A program made the translations under genes and the position numbers. Below are positions 1 to 11,807 of a stretch of DNA of 64,000 nucleotides, piece by piece; the first letter of the stretch is position 1; each line of letters opens with the position of its first letter. Source of the stretch: Camellia lanceoleosa. Lineage: Eukaryota; Streptophyta; Magnoliopsida; Ericales; Theaceae. The stretch covers positions 57,375,438 through 57,439,437 of the forward strand of contig CM045761.1 of assembly GCA_025200525.1 (NCBI GenBank), read 5' to 3'. The notes beneath the pieces were generated by a model. The model searched no databases. It was not told where the DNA came from and saw nothing but the letters and a program-made list of their open reading frames with translations.

Positions 1-378
1 CACTCGCAAAACTCCATCTTCGATGTCAAGCATCTAAAACATCTTCGTCATCTGCTCCAATGACTCATCAGCCTTCAGTGGCTCCTTAAGATCACCCAAA
101 AACTCGTCCGGATTCGACCGGAAGAACTCCCTCTTCAGAAAAGGCGGCCCTGCTTCAGCTACTTGGGCCTAGACTTGATTATCAGCCCTGAGAATGTCCA
201 TAGATTCCCTAAATGCTCTGGCCATTTCATGGGCTAAGGCGCCCATGGCCCGCTTACCTACTGGCTCGGTCACGTTGGCCTGACCAACTCCTTCCTCTTG
301 TGACGAAATCTCATTTGGTATAGGCATCTCCTGCCTCCTAGGCCTACCATGCCTACCACCACGACCTCATCCTGACAT
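1..378 (-). pseudogene. gypsy gag, N-terminal part, truncated by window edge
   Basis: The minus strand reads from an ATG at 378 (MSG, then an Arg/Gly-rich stretch) into an ALA.EMA..FRESMDIL block and on to RSNPDEFLGD and MFxMLDIEDG. The same order of blocks is seen in the gag at 62828-64000 and at 41177. Gag forms the capsid of the retrotransposon particle. Three in-frame stops are visible: TGA at codon 4 (from CGA), TAG after NQV, and TAG after MF. All fit C-to-T change. The capsid core and zinc knuckles lie outside the window to the left. The frame is clear by comparison with the two other copies; the product is dead. Confidence 0.85.
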
Positions 379-768
379 CCTAATAAAGGCAACAAAGGGA
401 TTAGCATATTTACAAATGTGCCGAAGCTATCTCACTCGCGTCCTAATACAATGGACAACTGTAATTTACTCCACATAAGCACATGATCACATAAACACAT
501 ACGAATCTCATTTCTGGATAAGGATCATCCCGTGGCGTTGCTAGAGTTCCAGTTAGAAATGGCAGTGATCAAGTGCCTTTCCAATAGGACTTCTAGAAAC
601 CCATGGACCCAAACAACATCCTAGAAACTAAATTCCAAACCTATATAGTCACATAAACATGTTATCACATAAGCAGATAACATTATACTTAAGTCTCTAA
701 TCAAGCGAGACAAACCCATTGTGGTACTAACCACTTCCCACGTACCCAAAGTATTCAAGCCCGGTACG
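379..768 (-). other. Untranslated leader between primer site and gag
   Basis: About 390 bp between the primer binding site and the gag ATG of the minus-strand gypsy element. The minus strand contains the landmark 'gaagtggttagtaccacaatgggttt' in broken form, also present at 62471-62493 downstream of LTR D, so this is element leader and not host sequence. No open frame of interest is seen. Confidence 0.7.
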
Positions 769-780
769 CTCTGATACCCA
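769..780 (-). other. Primer binding site, initiator tRNA-Met type
   Basis: Minus strand TGGGTATCAGAGC, directly inside the LTR end. It matches the plant gypsy/copia PBS TGGTATCAGAGC with one extra G. The PBS pairs with the 3' end of initiator tRNA-Met to start reverse transcription. It fixes the inner boundary and orientation of LTR A1. Confidence 0.8.
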
Positions 781-782
781 GT

Positions 783-2911
783 TATAACGCCCTCAATTCA
801 AGACATAAATCATTCATTCACAAGCTCCATGAACTTAAGGAAAAGAATATATTTTCATTCATCAGAGTCTTCTTTACAAAAATATTGCATGTTACCAACA
901 AAATATATGCTCTACGGGATTACAGCTTTCCAAGTTATCACTCGGTTACAACAAAAGAAGAGTTCTAACTCTATACATGAAAAGCCCTCGTCTTGAATAT
1001 ACATTCAATCATCAAAACAAATATCAAAAGGGAGTCTTCAACTCCTAAACCTCCCAAGCTAAGACCTTGGAGGCGGCATATTACATGTACCTGAAAAAAT
1101 GGTATCTCATATAGGGTGAGCCAATGCCCAGTAGAGATATGCTAAATAGAATATGAGGATTAACTAAAACATTAGCATCTGATAAGTTTTAAACATTTAT
1201 GAACCATCTTAAACCTTTTCCATAGTTAATCAACATTGATACCCATATTTCAATTCACTTCCAATTATTACCCAGGTCAATTCATTGACATAATTCATTA
1301 TCATATAAACAATTCAAAATGAGATTACAACTCATTTATTAACACTTCAATCATAAACATAATTCATACACTTCCATATCTTGCCATTTTACGGAACTAT
1401 GTTCGAGGGAACCGGCACCCAAATATATATAAGATTCCGAGACTTTCACCCTGGACACTCCGGCCAACTTAATTATCCATGGAGTCCATCCACTATCTCC
1501 TCCTACACAATGGAGTACATCCCCTATCTCCACCCAAACAAGATACATATACAATGTATTTGACACGTCGTCATATACAATGACCAATTAAATCACATAT
1601 TCTATGTTAATATCTAACTGTCATATTCAATGACATATTCCAATTGATTAGTTTCAATTTACCTAATCAACATACAGTTTCTACAACAATCATGGCTATC
1701 CTCCACCGATAGCCCAAAACGGACATATCTAAACAGATAAATAAAATTTTCAACAGATGATATATCACATTTTCCATAGGTGAGTGATTCATCAATCCAA
1801 CTACACCATTTAATCACAATCTCCTCCAATTTCAATATTTTCAAACCAATTTCATATTTCCATAATGATTTCGTCATTTACACAGATTATATATATAATT
1901 CAAATTAGGGCATTTTTTCCCTTTTTCTCAAATAGTGCACCCAAGGCCAAAGCTCACCATTTCAACAATTATACACCATTAACCCCATTTTCAAGGTCTT
2001 ACATACACATATGGAGCCCAAACGAGTAAACCCCTCTTTCACATTTCCAAACTCAAACCGTAACTTTACCCCAACCAACCATTTATACAAAATGACCAAT
2101 ATTTATGTTAAAACTCATAATAGTGACTACATTATCCCTACCTCAAGAAGAGAAGATGAGCCAAGCAAGGGATGAACTCCAAAGATGACAAAACCAACTT
2201 CCACTCGAATGGAAATGGAGATCTTGAAGAGCTCAAACTTTTTATGAAAGGAAGGAGGGTGAGAAGATCAATAGATCTAGGTCAAAATGTAGAGAGAGAG
2301 GGTATTTTAGAGAAAGAAGCTCTCAACTTAGGGTTTCGAAAAGTTTTAGAGAGAGAAAGGACAGAAAAAGTGATTTAAAATATCACTTTCACGATTTGAT
2401 ATATGTACAGTCTGCTCAAGCGGAGAGTTTGACGCTCGAGCATTAGACACAAAAATTATACCCGCTCGAGCGCAAAGACTCAACAGCAAGGCACTACTCG
2501 CTCGAGTGCAAAGATACCCGCACGAGTGTAGAATACACTCGTCCAGTATTTTGCAGACTTCAGACAGTCGCTCAAGCGCAAGAAAGGCCGCTCAAGCTCA
2601 GACCCGCTCGAGCGTATGAAATGTCGCTCAAGCGTGAAAAACACTTCTATAGTATTTCTTTCAGATTTACAAAGTACTGAAGGATTGCAAACCCCGCTCG
2701 AGCGCAAAAGGACCTGCTCGAGCGGGAGACCAAAATTCTGGGCAACAAGGTTCTAGACCAACCACCAACCAACCTGTTCTGAACACGCCCAAGACATCCC
2801 AAAACTCAAATTAAAAGAGTAAAAGGAAGAAGAGACATAATAATAACATCAAACCATAAGACCCGAGTCCGAAACACCACAAAGGTCGAGTTAGAAACTG
2901 GGATCACTATA
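783..2911 (-). mobile_element. LTR A1: 5' LTR of minus-strand gypsy element
   Basis: About 2.13 kb, read on the minus strand from TATAGTGATCCC at 2911 to GGGCGTTATA at 783, followed by PBS, leader and gag. It is collinear with LTR A2 (49091-51230) and LTR A3 (58213-60022). Shared marks include a U3 cluster of CTCGAG palindromes, the 'TTGAGGTAGGGAT' block at about 2140, the 'GGGCTATCGGTGGAGGATAG' block near 1700, and a short tandem repeat near 1480-1560. U3 should hold the promoter. Base T-A at the 5' end replaces the usual T-G, as in the other A copies. Confidence 0.85.
2412..2726 (-). promoter_or_regulatory. CTCGAG dyad cluster in U3 of LTR A1
   Basis: About ten copies of CGCTCGAGCG or one-base variants (CGCTCAAGCG, CGCTCGAGTG). 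Starts at 2569/2589, 2605/2625 and 2695/2715 form pairs exactly 20 bp apart. The motif CCAGTATTTTGCAG at 2543 (minus: CTGCAAAATACTGG) sits among them, as it does in families E and B. The function is not known to me; U3 position makes a transcription-factor or silencing target plausible. Confidence 0.75.
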
Positions 2912-5640
2912 GGGGAAACAAAATTTTCGGAAGCAAGCCCATGGGGGTTGCCTCCCCACTAACTCCACTTTTGCCTTTCATCTTTTCATTCTTTTTTTAT
3001 TCAATTGTTGTTGGGTTGGAGAAGAGAGCTCCTCATTCTCTTTCCCTCTCTGTCCCTCTCTCTTTTCTCTCTCTCTTTTTGGCCTCCATTGTTGGCTTAA
3101 GCTTTAAGCTTAGAGTGGGAGCTTTTAGAGTGAGATTTTTGCGAAAGTGTTGTAAATGAAAGTCGAAGAGCTCATCGTGATCTTCACAATGGTAGCCTCG
3201 GATTCATGATCAGGCAAGATTTGCCTTCTAGATATGCTCTTCTTTATTATTTGAGGCGGGGACTTTATTCATATTTTTACATTAAAGCTATGTTTTTTAG
3301 AAAATATATCATTATAAGAGGTATTGCATATATATATTTTTAGATTTTTGTTTGGTAATTTTTGGAAGAAAAAAATTATGTTAAAATGTTAAGAATGTTG
3401 GCATTTTGAGATTGATTTGGAAAAATCATTTTGTGTTGATAATTTTGCAAAGAAATCCGAAAATAAATTTTAATAGTTGTATGGATTGTATCTACATCAT
3501 ATTATGGTTAGATAATTTATTTTGAGAAATTAATGTTAAAATATTTATCTCATCCTTGAGTTTTGGAATTTATTTTTGAGAAAAATAAATTTATATTGAG
3601 AAATATTGTGTAAATTGTTAAGTAGGAATTTTCCCTACACTTCTTTATGTACTTTTATTTGATTATATAGAGCTTAGAGTTGTATATAATTTAATTAGAA
3701 TTTTTAGAAAATTTGTGATTTATTTGCTTAAAAGAGAAATTTTGAGAAAAATAAAGAGTTGATGTCCAAATTGCGAAAGTGTAAACATGGAATATGTTTG
3801 TAAGGTTGTGGAAGAGCTATATTTTAAATTTGAACAAAAAACGGACTTCAATTCAATCAATTTTGAAATTTTTACCGTTTTGCGACCAAAAGAGCATTTT
3901 TAAATAAAACAAAGGAATTACGCTTAACTTTTGAGGCTTTTGATCAAAATAGAATGTCATAGTTGAATAATACTTGGAGAATGAGTTTGGAAAGAAAATG
4001 ATGTTTTTTTTTTTTTGGCATTAACAGTATTATTTTCCTTAATGTATTTGTTGGAATAAAAGCGATATGGTTAGAAATGGACCTTGAGAGGTTACCAGAC
4101 GTGATTGTGATATGAAAACTAGTGCAGTTGTTAATATTTGATAAAATGTGGAATATGATTTGTTTCTAAATGTTGGGAATCATAAGAGATTCCAGGTTAT
4201 GGTTATTGTAGACGCGCCCCTGGAGAGAACTCCCGAGAAAATCTCGTTTTGTTCTCTAAGCTACTACAGTTCGGACTCAAATGTCACAGTTCTGAATCTA
4301 ATCTTACAATGTGCGATGTAAGACCGATAAATCACCAAAGAGTCCAAATTCGGCAAATCGTTTTGGAAAACTGATTTTTATAAAAAAAGTGCCAAACATG
4401 GACTGCTTTGCCAGATACAGAGTCGCCACCTAAATATTTTATTTTGGAGAAATTTAGGAAACCCTAACTCGTGCCTAAGGCCACGTGTCCGTCATCACCA
4501 AAGTTGCCTCGGCTCGGGAACTTGGGTACGATTGGGGAAGGTCATCTATGAGCACCCTCATTCGCCCGATCAAAGATCGACTTGTACTAAGCATGATATC
4601 TTATTTTTGCAAACACATGTGCTCTTATTCCGGTTAATTAGCTAAGCTTACTACGTGATGCGCACAACAAACAAGTATAGACTAGATCGCCTAATTTGGA
4701 ACAAAGCATCGCATATCCGTTTGTTTGGAAAATGGTTTGAAGTTTACTACTCGCAAGTAGGCTAAAATGTAGATTTCGATGAATTGTTCCAATTCAAGTA
4801 ATCTAACCTTCACCCATAGACATTCAGGCAGTTAATCACATAAGCAATTAGCCTCATGGAAAGCATGCTCTCATGGCAACATTAACACACGTGCAATATG
4901 CTAAAGCGTAAACACTCACAGTGTACTCCGAGCCAAAACAAAAAACTAGTTAGAAATCATGCATGATCCTAGTTCATGTTAAGATGGCTAATGCAACACA
5001 TGCGAAAATGGAATTAAAATAGGCTCGGCTATTCTAGAATGGCATGTGAAATGCGACTTGATACATGTATTCAACTTGGTATTGAAATACAATGCAGTTA
5101 GTATGATGCGCCGAGCCCGGTGCATGCAATACAGATGAATGGATGCACGCATGTGAGCATAAGGTATGCTAAATTAAACATGCCCTAAAACTAACCATCA
5201 TAAGCGGTTAAGTAAAAAGGAGAAAGAAATGGAGGTTGGAAGACATGCATCATACACACGCACGCTTATTACAACAATACGCCCTCTCGAAAGAGGGATC
5301 GAATAAGAAGCTAACTAGCTAATCTAAGCTAATGAAACTAATTATTACACAACAAATTAATTAACTAATCCTAGTTAACTAATTATTACAGAACGAATTG
5401 AATAGCTAACGCATTAACTAATTAAAGTACAAACCAAAGCAAAACCTAGCTATCTAAGCATGGCAGCTAAGGAAAGCAGTAAAAGCAGGAGCTTTAGAGG
5501 GAGAGGAATGCATGCAAGCCTGGTCGCCTTGTTCGGAAATCCAATGCGATGCCCCGATTTGCCTATGTTTTCATTTGTTCTCAGAAACTTGCACGAACCT
5601 CCAGAAAGCTGAAACTTCACCTTGGGAATCCTGTGGGAGG

Positions 5641-5733
5641 GTGGCCGACCACTTTTGGTCTCTAAAAACACCTGCCAGCCACTTTTGGTTGTTGAAAAAC
5701 CAGAAAAGCTACTTTTTCTGGCTGGCCGGCCAG
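5641..5733 (-). promoter_or_regulatory. Second palindrome cluster in LTR C1
   Basis: GTGGCCGACCACTTTTGG at 5641, CTGCCAGCCACTTTTGG at 5672 and CTGGCTGGCCGGCCAG near 5718. The core is the same as that of the cluster at 8801-8945, 3 kb away in the same copy. LTR C2 shows the same pairing of two clusters with its own core. Confidence 0.6.
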
Positions 5734-6959
5734 TTGTTGCTGCTGAATCCCAGTTTTCTGCAACAGAGAGCAAGAAAGGGCATGGCAATGTATTTGCAAG
5801 ATATGTGTGCACAACCACCCTCCCTATCATGTCATGAACTTAAGGGAGTGTAGGTTCTCGACCCTCGGGCCACCAATCGCGCATTTTCATGCATGATGGC
5901 CGAAAGGCGAAGTTGCACAATTTAATATGAAATGAATGCACAAGTAAACACATAAAGCCTAAAACTCTATCATGTATGATCAAGAGCGTCGGCGACCGGG
6001 AATTAAGGCACGTTTCATCACTTTAAGTATGAAACGTCCCTCATTTCTCGTGTTTGGACTAACTCCTATTCCAAACACAATGCAAGCAAGCATGGCATAC
6101 ACAATGTGACTCGATCATGCAAGTATGCAATATGACTTAAGCATGCAAACATGCAATGCAATGTGAAAAACCTAATAAGGCTAATGGCATGCACAATGCT
6201 AAAGCATGTAACAACTAGTATACACAATGCTAAATACTAAAAACTAGATGGCATACTCAATGCAAGGCATTCATAAGGTTCTAAGCATAATGTAATGCAT
6301 GCATGCACAATGCAATGCAACAAGGGCAACTAATGTAATATACCAAGCATGGCATGCTCAATGTAATATACATGGTATACTCAATGGACTTAAACCAAAA
6401 GGGTAGACCTCAATCATGCCCAAATCAGTGGCCATTGGTGATGAAATGAAGGCACATAAAGCAAGGCATGCATGCACAATGCATTGGCTATCAAAGAGGC
6501 CAAAGAGCACAACTCTCAAGAGTGCTCAATGAGTGATAGAAGTAAAAGTGTAACAACACTAAGTGCACTGAAATGAAGCAAGAAATGATGCCAAATCATT
6601 CAAACAACATAAGCAAAGCATGCTAGGGTCCTAAGGCATGAAAGCTAGCAAAGAGCAACACAAAGGAGGCATGCAATACATGGCACAAATGCATGAACTA
6701 AGCATGGACAGAGCTCAAGTAGGTCAAAACAAGGACCAAAACATGCTGAGATAAGGGCCCAAAGGCCTAGGCATGCAAGCATACGAGCTAAGCCATAAGT
6801 TAGGCAAACATGGACAATATTTAGAGGCATTCAAAGCATGAATGAAGTAGGAACAAAAGCATGCTATAAGCTCTGAAATGTCATGTTAGATGATGCTAAA
6901 TCATGTACACAACACAAATGAAGCATGCAATGCTGCTCAAAGCTTGAAGCAAGCAGGAA

Positions 6960-7960
6960 CACTTGTACTACAAGTATACAAAACATGAAGCATGTGACCA
7001 AGGCAACCCAAAATAGTCCTAGAACATGTTAAAATGTGTCTAAAACATGCATGGAAGGAGGCCAAAACATGCTAGCATGAGGGGCATGAGACATGATACA
7101 TACAAGGCAAATAAGGTGGATTACACTACACCTATTAAGACCAAGCATGGGATGACTTAAGCAATAAAAATCAGAGTTATATCATGGCATAATAACCCCT
7201 CCAAAAAAATCAAAGTTATATCATGGCATAATAACCCCCAAAAAAACCATTGAAATGGTGGCTCTTAAGCTATGGCATGAAGGCATACGCAACGGTTCAT
7301 GTTAAGGCATAAAGGGGTAAACCCTCCAACGCATTGAATGAGTAACAAATGTGAATGCATGGCCATGAAACATGGACTGAAATCACATAACAAGTGATGC
7401 CAAATCATTGAAATAAGCCAAGTAATGCATGCTAGAGGATTCAATACACAAAGCTAACAAGCTAGATTGAACCAAGGCTATACAAAGCAAGTCATGCATG
7501 ACCAATACAACAAAAATCAGACCTTAAACATGCTAAAACATGAACAAAGTCTTCTTTAAGCTAAGCCAAAAGCATGCTAAAATGACATGTTACAACATGA
7601 TGCATGTTAGGCTATTTCATGGGATTGCACTACAAGTGCATAGAGCATGCAAAGGCTAACCAAACCAAATCCTAACAAAGGTATGACATGGAAAAAAATC
7701 ACCAAAAACATGCTGAAATGGAAAGAAAACAAGCTAGAATGACATGCTACTTCATGAAGCATACAAAGCTAGTTTAAGGGATTTACACTACAAGTGTATT
7801 AGGCATGCAAGAGCCAACCAAACCAACCCAAAATAGATCTAAGGCATGTTAAAAAAACACCAAAAACCCACTAAGATGGCTCCAAAACAAGCTAGAAAGA
7901 CATGCTCAAACATGAGGCATACAAGACTAGATTGTGTGATTTACACTACAAGTGTATTAA
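6960..7960 (-). repeat. Degenerate 150-170-bp tandem repeats in LTR C1
   Basis: Repeated blocks rich in CATGCTAAAACATG-like words, each carrying an inverted repeat around ACA: TGCACT-ACA-AGTGCA at 7626-7640, then TACACT-ACA-AGTGTA at 7794-7808 and 7942-7956. A weaker version is at 6962. The stem change TG..CA to TA..TA is compensatory. The surrounding 5.0-8.1 kb is saturated with GCATGC and ACATGC words. Confidence 0.7.
7162..7242 (-). repeat. Short tandem duplication with inverted ends
   Basis: The word GTTATATCATGGCATAATAA occurs twice, about 47 bp apart, followed each time by CCCC. The same word occurs once in LTR C2 near 20012. The element GGTTAT..ATAACC is itself weakly palindromic. A local duplication specific to C1. 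Confidence 0.75.
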
Positions 7961-8150
7961 CCATGCATGGAGTGACCAAAGCAAGCAAAAACAGTGGTAT
8001 GCCACAGCGAAATAACCACAAATACAAGCTAAGATATGGTCAACATACTCTTAGTAAAGATGCTCAAACATGAGGCATATTAAGGCATGTATTGAAGATG
8101 CAAGGAGAGGGGATGGCCCTCCCCTTCTTAGAACCTTAAAACACCATCCC

Positions 8151-8182
8151 CACCACTGAAATCCCTCTGGATTTCAGTGGTG
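8151..8182 (-). promoter_or_regulatory. 14-bp perfect hairpin in LTR C1
   Basis: CACCACTGAAATCC (8151-8164), loop CTCT, GGATTTCAGTGGTG (8169-8182). All 14 pairs match. LTR C2 has the same hairpin at 20167-20198 with the loop-closing pair changed from C-G to T-A. It is preceded in both copies by a GC-rich GGGGA..TCCCC inverted repeat. A structured RNA or DNA element of the LTR is likely. Confidence 0.8.
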
Positions 8183-8710
8183 AGAAGGCCAAAACAAGGT
8201 GGTCCCGAAGCTCACAAAAAAGGCTCAAAAATAAGGCCAAACAAGGCCTAAAAGGGGGTAAACAACCCCAAACATGAAAGTGATCTTAAACAAAGATCAA
8301 AAGCATGCCAAAAAAAAAATTGTCAGTTATAAGTCAAGCTTAAAACAGCATGCAAGATAGGCTAAAAGCTTAAGCAAAAAAGGGGGATTTAAAGGTCAAA
8401 AGCTCACCCTTGAAGACCCTCTTTATAACTGCAACTCCAACAGGTTTTCCAAGCTCAAGACAACCCAAGAACACCAAAATCAACCCCTAAGCACCTCAAT
8501 AGCAAAAGGATGGTGTTTGAGTGTGTGTTTGTGTGTTAAAGTAAGACAAATCTACACTTTAAGGCATGAAAATGAAGCAAACAAGGTAATATAGATACAA
8601 CACTATATCTATCCTCTTCCCTCAGATTTTCTGAACCTGGAGGAGGGAGGAGAAGCCTCCCTCTTATAGAAGAGGAAAGCCAAAGCTTCTTGGAGAAGCT
8701 AAGCTTGAAT

Positions 8711-8741
8711 GCCATCCCTCCATACGTGTATGGAGGATGGC
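8711..8741 (-). promoter_or_regulatory. Near-palindrome with ACGTGT core in LTR C1
   Basis: GCCATCC and TCCATAC on the left match GTATGGA and GGATGGC on the right, with one bulged C and GT at the centre. The equivalent in LTR C2 (20757-20780) is a perfect 24-bp palindrome with CACGTG at its centre, the G-box core bound by plant bZIP and bHLH factors. It lies beside the phased palindromes. Confidence 0.7.
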
Positions 8742-8800
8742 TTAAATGCTCTCCAGCTGTGCCAGCTGTCCCAAAATATCTCCAAAAAGGTGTCAAAAAG

Positions 8801-8945
8801 CAGCCGACCACTTGAAATGGTTGGCCTGCTAATTTAAGTGGTCGGTCGACCACTTTAAGTGGTCAACCAGAGCAAAAATTGGTCAGCCATAGGTGGGAGA
8901 GGTCAACACACTAAATGCAAGGTGGTGGTGTGGTGGCCGACCAGA
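8801..8945 (-). promoter_or_regulatory. 20-bp phased palindromes in LTR C1
   Basis: GCCGACCA, TTGGCC, GGTCGGTCGACC, GGTCAACC, GGTCAGCC and GGTCAACA fall at about 8801, 8821, 8841, 8861, 8881 and 8901, a strict 20-bp step, followed by GGTGGCCGACCAG at 8933. The 10-bp spacers are not conserved. A second cluster with the same core (GTGGCCGACCAC, GCTGGCCGGCCAG) lies at 5641-5733 in the same LTR, without 20-bp phasing. Confidence 0.75.
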
Positions 8946-10076
8946 AAAAATGGTCCAAGGACCAAGAAAGCCAGTTATCTGACAAGAAAACTAGCTAGAA
9001 AAAGGAAAAGTGGCCTTCAAGGAGAAATACTGGTCTCCCACCCTTGTACCACCTTCCAAACAAGGAAAACAAGGTTTGTGCCAAAAACAAACCAAAGCGG
9101 ATGCAAGACGAGAAATCGGGAGGCAAAACACGCGACCAAAAGCCCCGAAAACTAGTTGACGAGCATCAAAACTGGTATGCAACCACAAAAGTGGTCTCCC
9201 GGACCACAGTGTTCCTCTAGGCAGAGGCAACAAGGTGTGGTTCAAAAACCACACCAAACGGAGAATGTTAAGCATTCCCGAGACAAGGCGCGCGGCCAAA
9301 GGCTCCAAAAATCGGAAACTAGTCTCCAAACGGGAAAAGTGGCCTATGACCATGAAAAGTAGTCTACGACCGCAGAGAGATGGTCTACAAGACCACTCCC
9401 TCCCTTCGAGAAGGGAAAACAAGACTTGGTCCGCAAACCGAGCCAAAGCACAAAAAGTTTCGAGGCCCGAAGGCAAGGCTCTCAGCCTAAACTCCGAAAC
9501 CTCAAAATGAGCACAACATTCACCATCACTGAGCGCTCAATCGATGACGTCTGAGTCTTAAGGTCAGTCAAAAATGGGGTGTCTACAATTATATGTTGGA
9601 TTGTATGTCCATGTTGTTATCTTTTAATTAATATATTAGAGATAACTATTTTGACTATCGGTGAAAATTTACCAGGTTGCATTTAAATGAGGGATTTCTT
9701 GAAAGGATGAGAAATGATGGAACTTTGGAAGTTTGATATATAATATGTTATAAATTTGTCTTGAAATGACTAAATTGAGAATGTTGATTAACATGTGGAG
9801 ACTATACGAATATGGATATGGTTGTATTATCTCTTGGAATTGTATTAGAAATTTTATTGAAATGAGAAATGGGAATTTTGATCACAATGGGAATATTGTG
9901 TGGAAGTATTGAAAGTGAAAGAAATATTGCATTGTATTATTAATCATTGCATTGGCATATCAATTCATTTGATAATGATGAGCTTTGAAATTTGATTTGA
10001 AAACTTTACATTGAGAAAGGAATGCAGGGAAGCAAGTTTTCATGAAATGATTTTGGGGTAAATACGGTGGTAAGTC

Positions 10077-10288
10077 TTGAAAGGTGGTGTAGATGATAGG
10101 TGTCGAGCCTTCCAGTTAATACTGGTAAAAATGACAAATTGGTAGTGCCTGTATAGTCTACTTGCAGACACCAGCCAAGGGATTGAAAGGTGGTGTAGAT
10201 GATAAGTGTCGAGCCTTCCAGTTAATACTGGTAAAAATGACAAATTAGTAGTACTTGTATAGTCTACTTGCAGACACCAGCCTAGGGA
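10077..10288 (+). repeat. Tandem duplication, 106-bp unit, in LTR G
   Basis: Two nearly identical 106-bp units, the first starting at 10077 and the second at 10183. Each carries GTCGAGCCTTCCAGTTAA, TACTGGTAAAAATGACAAAT and CTTGCAGACACC. LTR B1 has a shorter duplication of the same block at about 40054-40130, so this piece of the LTR is repeatedly unstable. Confidence 0.85.
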
Positions 10289-11061
10289 TTACCTGAGTCG
10301 TATTTACCACCTTGGAATTTTATTGAAATTGATGGATTAATGTGTTTTCAAATTGGCATTGTGCATAAGATTTTCAAAAAATGAGAAAAATATTTTGAGC
10401 ATAACATGGCATATGCATTCATCTCATAAGACTGTATAAAATGCATTTGATACTTTGTTAGATGTCATTATGAATTGTTTAATTATTTGATTCAATTGAT
10501 AATGAGATAATTGAATGGATTGAAAAGGACATCCTGCTGCTATCGAAACATGTTTATTTATTTAAGTTAACTTGTTGTGGTTAATTAAATAAATTGGATT
10601 TAAGAGATTATGTAAAAAAAAAATCATATGGTTTTGACATGATATGATTTCATATATATGTATGAGTATTTTGGTACTTGCATATCTTCTAATGTTTTAA
10701 TATGAGATTGCTTGGTCAGCTAGTGGTTGCTCACCCCCTACCTATACATGTGTACAAGGAATGCTTTTTGGATTTGAAGATCAAACAATGGTTTTTACCT
10801 ATACATGTAGTGATGGATTGTACTACTTCACTTGTTGTTTGGCTGAGTGCCATTTTTTTGTAAAGAGTAGTGTCCTCTCTTTTATTGTAAGCCTCAGGGC
10901 ATTTCTTTTATTTGTATATAAATGTCATTGTTGTATAACGAGAGGGAATATGTATATTTAATTATTCATCATTTCATCCAAGGATGAAATGTTATTTGTA
11001 AATGGACTTAATTAATGAATATTGGTAAGATTATCCGAGTAATAAAATACGGGGCATGACA

Positions 11062-11807
11062 GTCCAAATATCGATCCGTAGGGACAAACGGAAAATTAAG
11101 CTAATTTAATTGTTAAATTCCTAAATTAATTTTGATAAAAAGATTGAGGGATATCATGACTAAATGAGAATTAAATAAAATTAAAATTTTGAATTGACAA
11201 TTAAAAGTAGGGTTTGAGATGCTGATTTTTGGGAAAATCCTAGGGCAAAGAATTCACCTCTAACCACATAAATAAGACTTAACATCGACCATCAAATGCA
11301 ATTCGATTTAAACTACCTAATATTTCACAACTACAAGTTTGAAACATTGATCAAGAGGATCGTTGCATTCAACGTACAAGCACGAGTCGTTTGCTCTAAA
11401 CTATAGTAGCAACATGACCCTTCTCTCGTAACATGACTTGTCTCATACTTTGAACAGAAACACAAAGAAAACTAATGTATGGAAAGCATTAAACAATCAC
11501 AGAGAATAAATACTTGAAGAGATGAAAAGGAAAATTATTATAAACTTCTAAAACATCCATACATTTATTCAAACTGTTTCACAATCAAAGCCTAAGAAAA
11601 ATCTCTTTACATGACTAGGGTTTCATCAAAACCCTAAAAATAGTAGCCTAGCCACTCATGGAGGAGTGGGAAGAGGTGGAGGAAGAAGAAGCCACCATGG
11701 GAGACATTCTTCAAACTTCAAGTTCTTTTTCTTCCAAACCCTAGCCTCTCTCCCACTTTTCTCTGAAATATTTTCGAACCCTAAGAGCAACCTCTTTTCT
11801 TCCTTTC
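11062..11807. other. Unassigned sequence left of the CACTA shell
   Basis: AT-rich non-coding sequence between solo LTR G and the CACTA terminus. It has a GATCCGTAGGGAC motif at 11074 and many stops in all frames. The block could be the remains of another LTR element, but I cannot name it. No gene is supported. Confidence 0.5.

Larger units (their letters stand above)
4207..9587 (-). mobile_element. LTR C1: 5.4-kb solo LTR inserted in LTR G
   Basis: On the minus strand it starts TGTAGACACCCC (at 9587) and ends in GGGGCGCGTCTACA (at 4207). The terminal inverted repeat is TGTAGAC/GTCTACA. Flanks are GTTAT and ATTAT, a 5-bp target duplication with one change. Two other copies, C2 and C3, have the same ends, so this is a repeated unit with LTR-like termini. 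No gag or pol motif is visible in any frame. A TGGCGACTCTG motif (minus, about 4420) lies about 210 bp from the 3' end. It resembles the tRNA-Arg-type primer site I recall for Tat/Ogre elements, but lies inside the unit. Lineage is uncertain. Confidence 0.8.
2942..11061 (+). mobile_element. Solo LTR G, split by LTR C1
   Basis: Begins TGGGGGTTGCC and ends GGGGCATGACA. Flanking pentamers are GCCCA (2937-2941) and GTCCA (11062-11066), a target duplication with one transition. Without C1 it is about 2.7 kb. It is related to LTR B in its downstream half: the blocks 'GGGGTAAATACGGTGG', 'GTGTCGAGCCTTCCAGTTAA' and 'CTTGCAGACACC' occur in both. Its U3 is different and has pyrimidine-rich CTCTCTCTTTT runs in place of the CTCGAG cluster. 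No primer site or gag follows, so it is a solo LTR. Confidence 0.75.

Noticed and set aside
1351..1587. 78-codon minus frame and 60-codon plus frame
   Set aside because: Both fall in the LTR A repeat block and have no homologue known to me.
8859..9510. Overlapping open frames on both strands (68-161 codons)
   Set aside because: They fall in GC-richer U3 sequence of LTR C1, read on both strands at once and have no family resemblance.
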